Notes under the pieces: model-generated
Told to the model about the DNA's origin: nothing
The model's input: the letters and a program-made list of their open reading frames with translations, nothing else
Databases searched by the model: none
In this document: positions 34,206 through 34,393 of the stretch, piece by piece
How the letters are laid out: every line of letters begins with the position of its first letter
Numbering within the stretch: the stretch's first letter is position 1
Assembly (NCBI GenBank): GCA_023411815.1
Contig: JAEYOJ010000026.1
Span: 1-34,393, forward strand
Length of the DNA: 34,393 nucleotides
Direction of reading: 5' to 3'
DNA from: Pseudomonadota bacterium
GTDB taxonomy: Bacteria > Desulfobacterota > Desulfovibrionia > Desulfovibrionales > Desulfovibrionaceae
Position numbers and translations under genes: made by a program

Positions 34206-34393
34206 TGTCAACGGCAGCCTAAAATTGACCCAGTTTTGCCCTTTCGCGGCATCTTGGATTTGACCCACCTGCCTTACCCGTCGATGCCTGGAGCCGTAAG
34301 CTCTGGCCCGATGACTCCGGCCTTGCGCTTGTCCTTGAGACGGTAGCTCTCGCCACGGATCTGGATCACGTGGGAGTGGTGCAAGAGCCTGTC
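34206..34393 (-). mobile_element. IS21-family insertion sequence, one end only
   Basis: From the TG at 34206 the sequence leaves the vapC frame and has the character of an IS21-family terminus, with a repeated TTGACCCA (34225-34232 and 34260-34267) followed by the 3' end of an istB gene on the minus strand. The rest, including istA and the other end, is outside the window. The exact boundary and target duplication need the far end. Confidence 0.75.
34274..34393 (-). CDS. istB: IstB-like ATP-binding protein, C-terminal fragment (cut by window edge)
   Basis: The last 39 codons and TAA stop of an IS21 transposition helper ATPase. The readable C-terminus begins DRLLHHSHVIQIRGESYRLKD, followed by KRKAG, and matches the conserved end of IstB proteins. 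Walker motifs lie outside the window. It is oriented away from the truncated toxin's 5' end, with its stop about 70 bases inside the element end. Confidence 0.85.
   Translation of the reverse strand, partial: DRLLHHSHVIQIRGESYRLKDKRKAGVIGPELTAPGIDG

Overview
The window is GC-rich (roughly 65 percent by eye), densely coding DNA that looks like chromosome from a sulfate-reducing deltaproteobacterium of the Desulfovibrio group. That placement is an inference. It rests on a short-chain flavodoxin of Desulfovibrio type, a Ros/MucR zinc-finger regulator, a tungsten-type aldehyde:ferredoxin oxidoreductase with its own polyferredoxin, DUF3568-type lipoproteins, and a Pat-type acetyltransferase divergent from acs. 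No rRNA, tRNA or CRISPR array was seen.

Layout. 342-3158: trkA-trkH potassium uptake pair. 3326-5146: isochorismatase-family hydrolase and a membrane GGDEF protein (minus strand), divergent from a small unknown gene at 5403-5741. 5799-11850: a minus-strand group read from right to left, made of a 98-aa unknown protein, the ABC-F ATPase Uup, a soluble five-PAS histidine kinase and two tandem paralogous lipoproteins. 12255-17168: a plus-strand series tkt, tal, rpiA, msrP. It covers the non-oxidative pentose phosphate pathway plus a periplasmic methionine sulfoxide reductase; tal/rpiA and rpiA/msrP overlap. 17181-22008: a minus-strand double-strand-break repair operon, topoisomerase IB, ku, ligD. 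22238-24065: thioredoxin 2 with a zinc ribbon, flavodoxin, a 91-bp inverted-repeat element, and a uracil-DNA glycosylase with the UdgX-type insertion loop. 24358-26557: a 16-cysteine ferredoxin overlapping the aldehyde oxidoreductase, closed by a strong terminator. 26706-28635: small genes, namely a MucR regulator, a lone KH-domain RNA-binding protein, an AT-rich orphan and an unknown 88-aa protein. 28757-33699: Pat-like acetyltransferase divergent from acetyl-CoA synthetase. 33786-34393: an AbrB-type antitoxin with a clear promoter and palindromic operator, whose VapC-like toxin gene is cut after about 19 codons by the end of an IS21-family element that runs off the window.

How the genes fit together. 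Acs makes acetyl-CoA from acetate and the adjacent Pat-like enzyme is the expected regulator that acetylates it. LigD, Ku and TopIB form a non-homologous end-joining unit, and the UdgX-like enzyme 1.4 kb from its 5' end adds a second DNA-damage function. The aldehyde oxidoreductase, polyferredoxin and flavodoxin are low-potential electron-transfer components suited to an anaerobe; thioredoxin and MsrP handle thiol and methionine oxidation. The most notable points are the UdgX-like glycosylase with an altered motif, the NHEJ/TopIB operon, the Pat-like protein that has lost the phospho-histidine, the interrupted toxin-antitoxin locus, and several unexplained palindromic intergenic elements. I did not find a system that I can confidently call undescribed.
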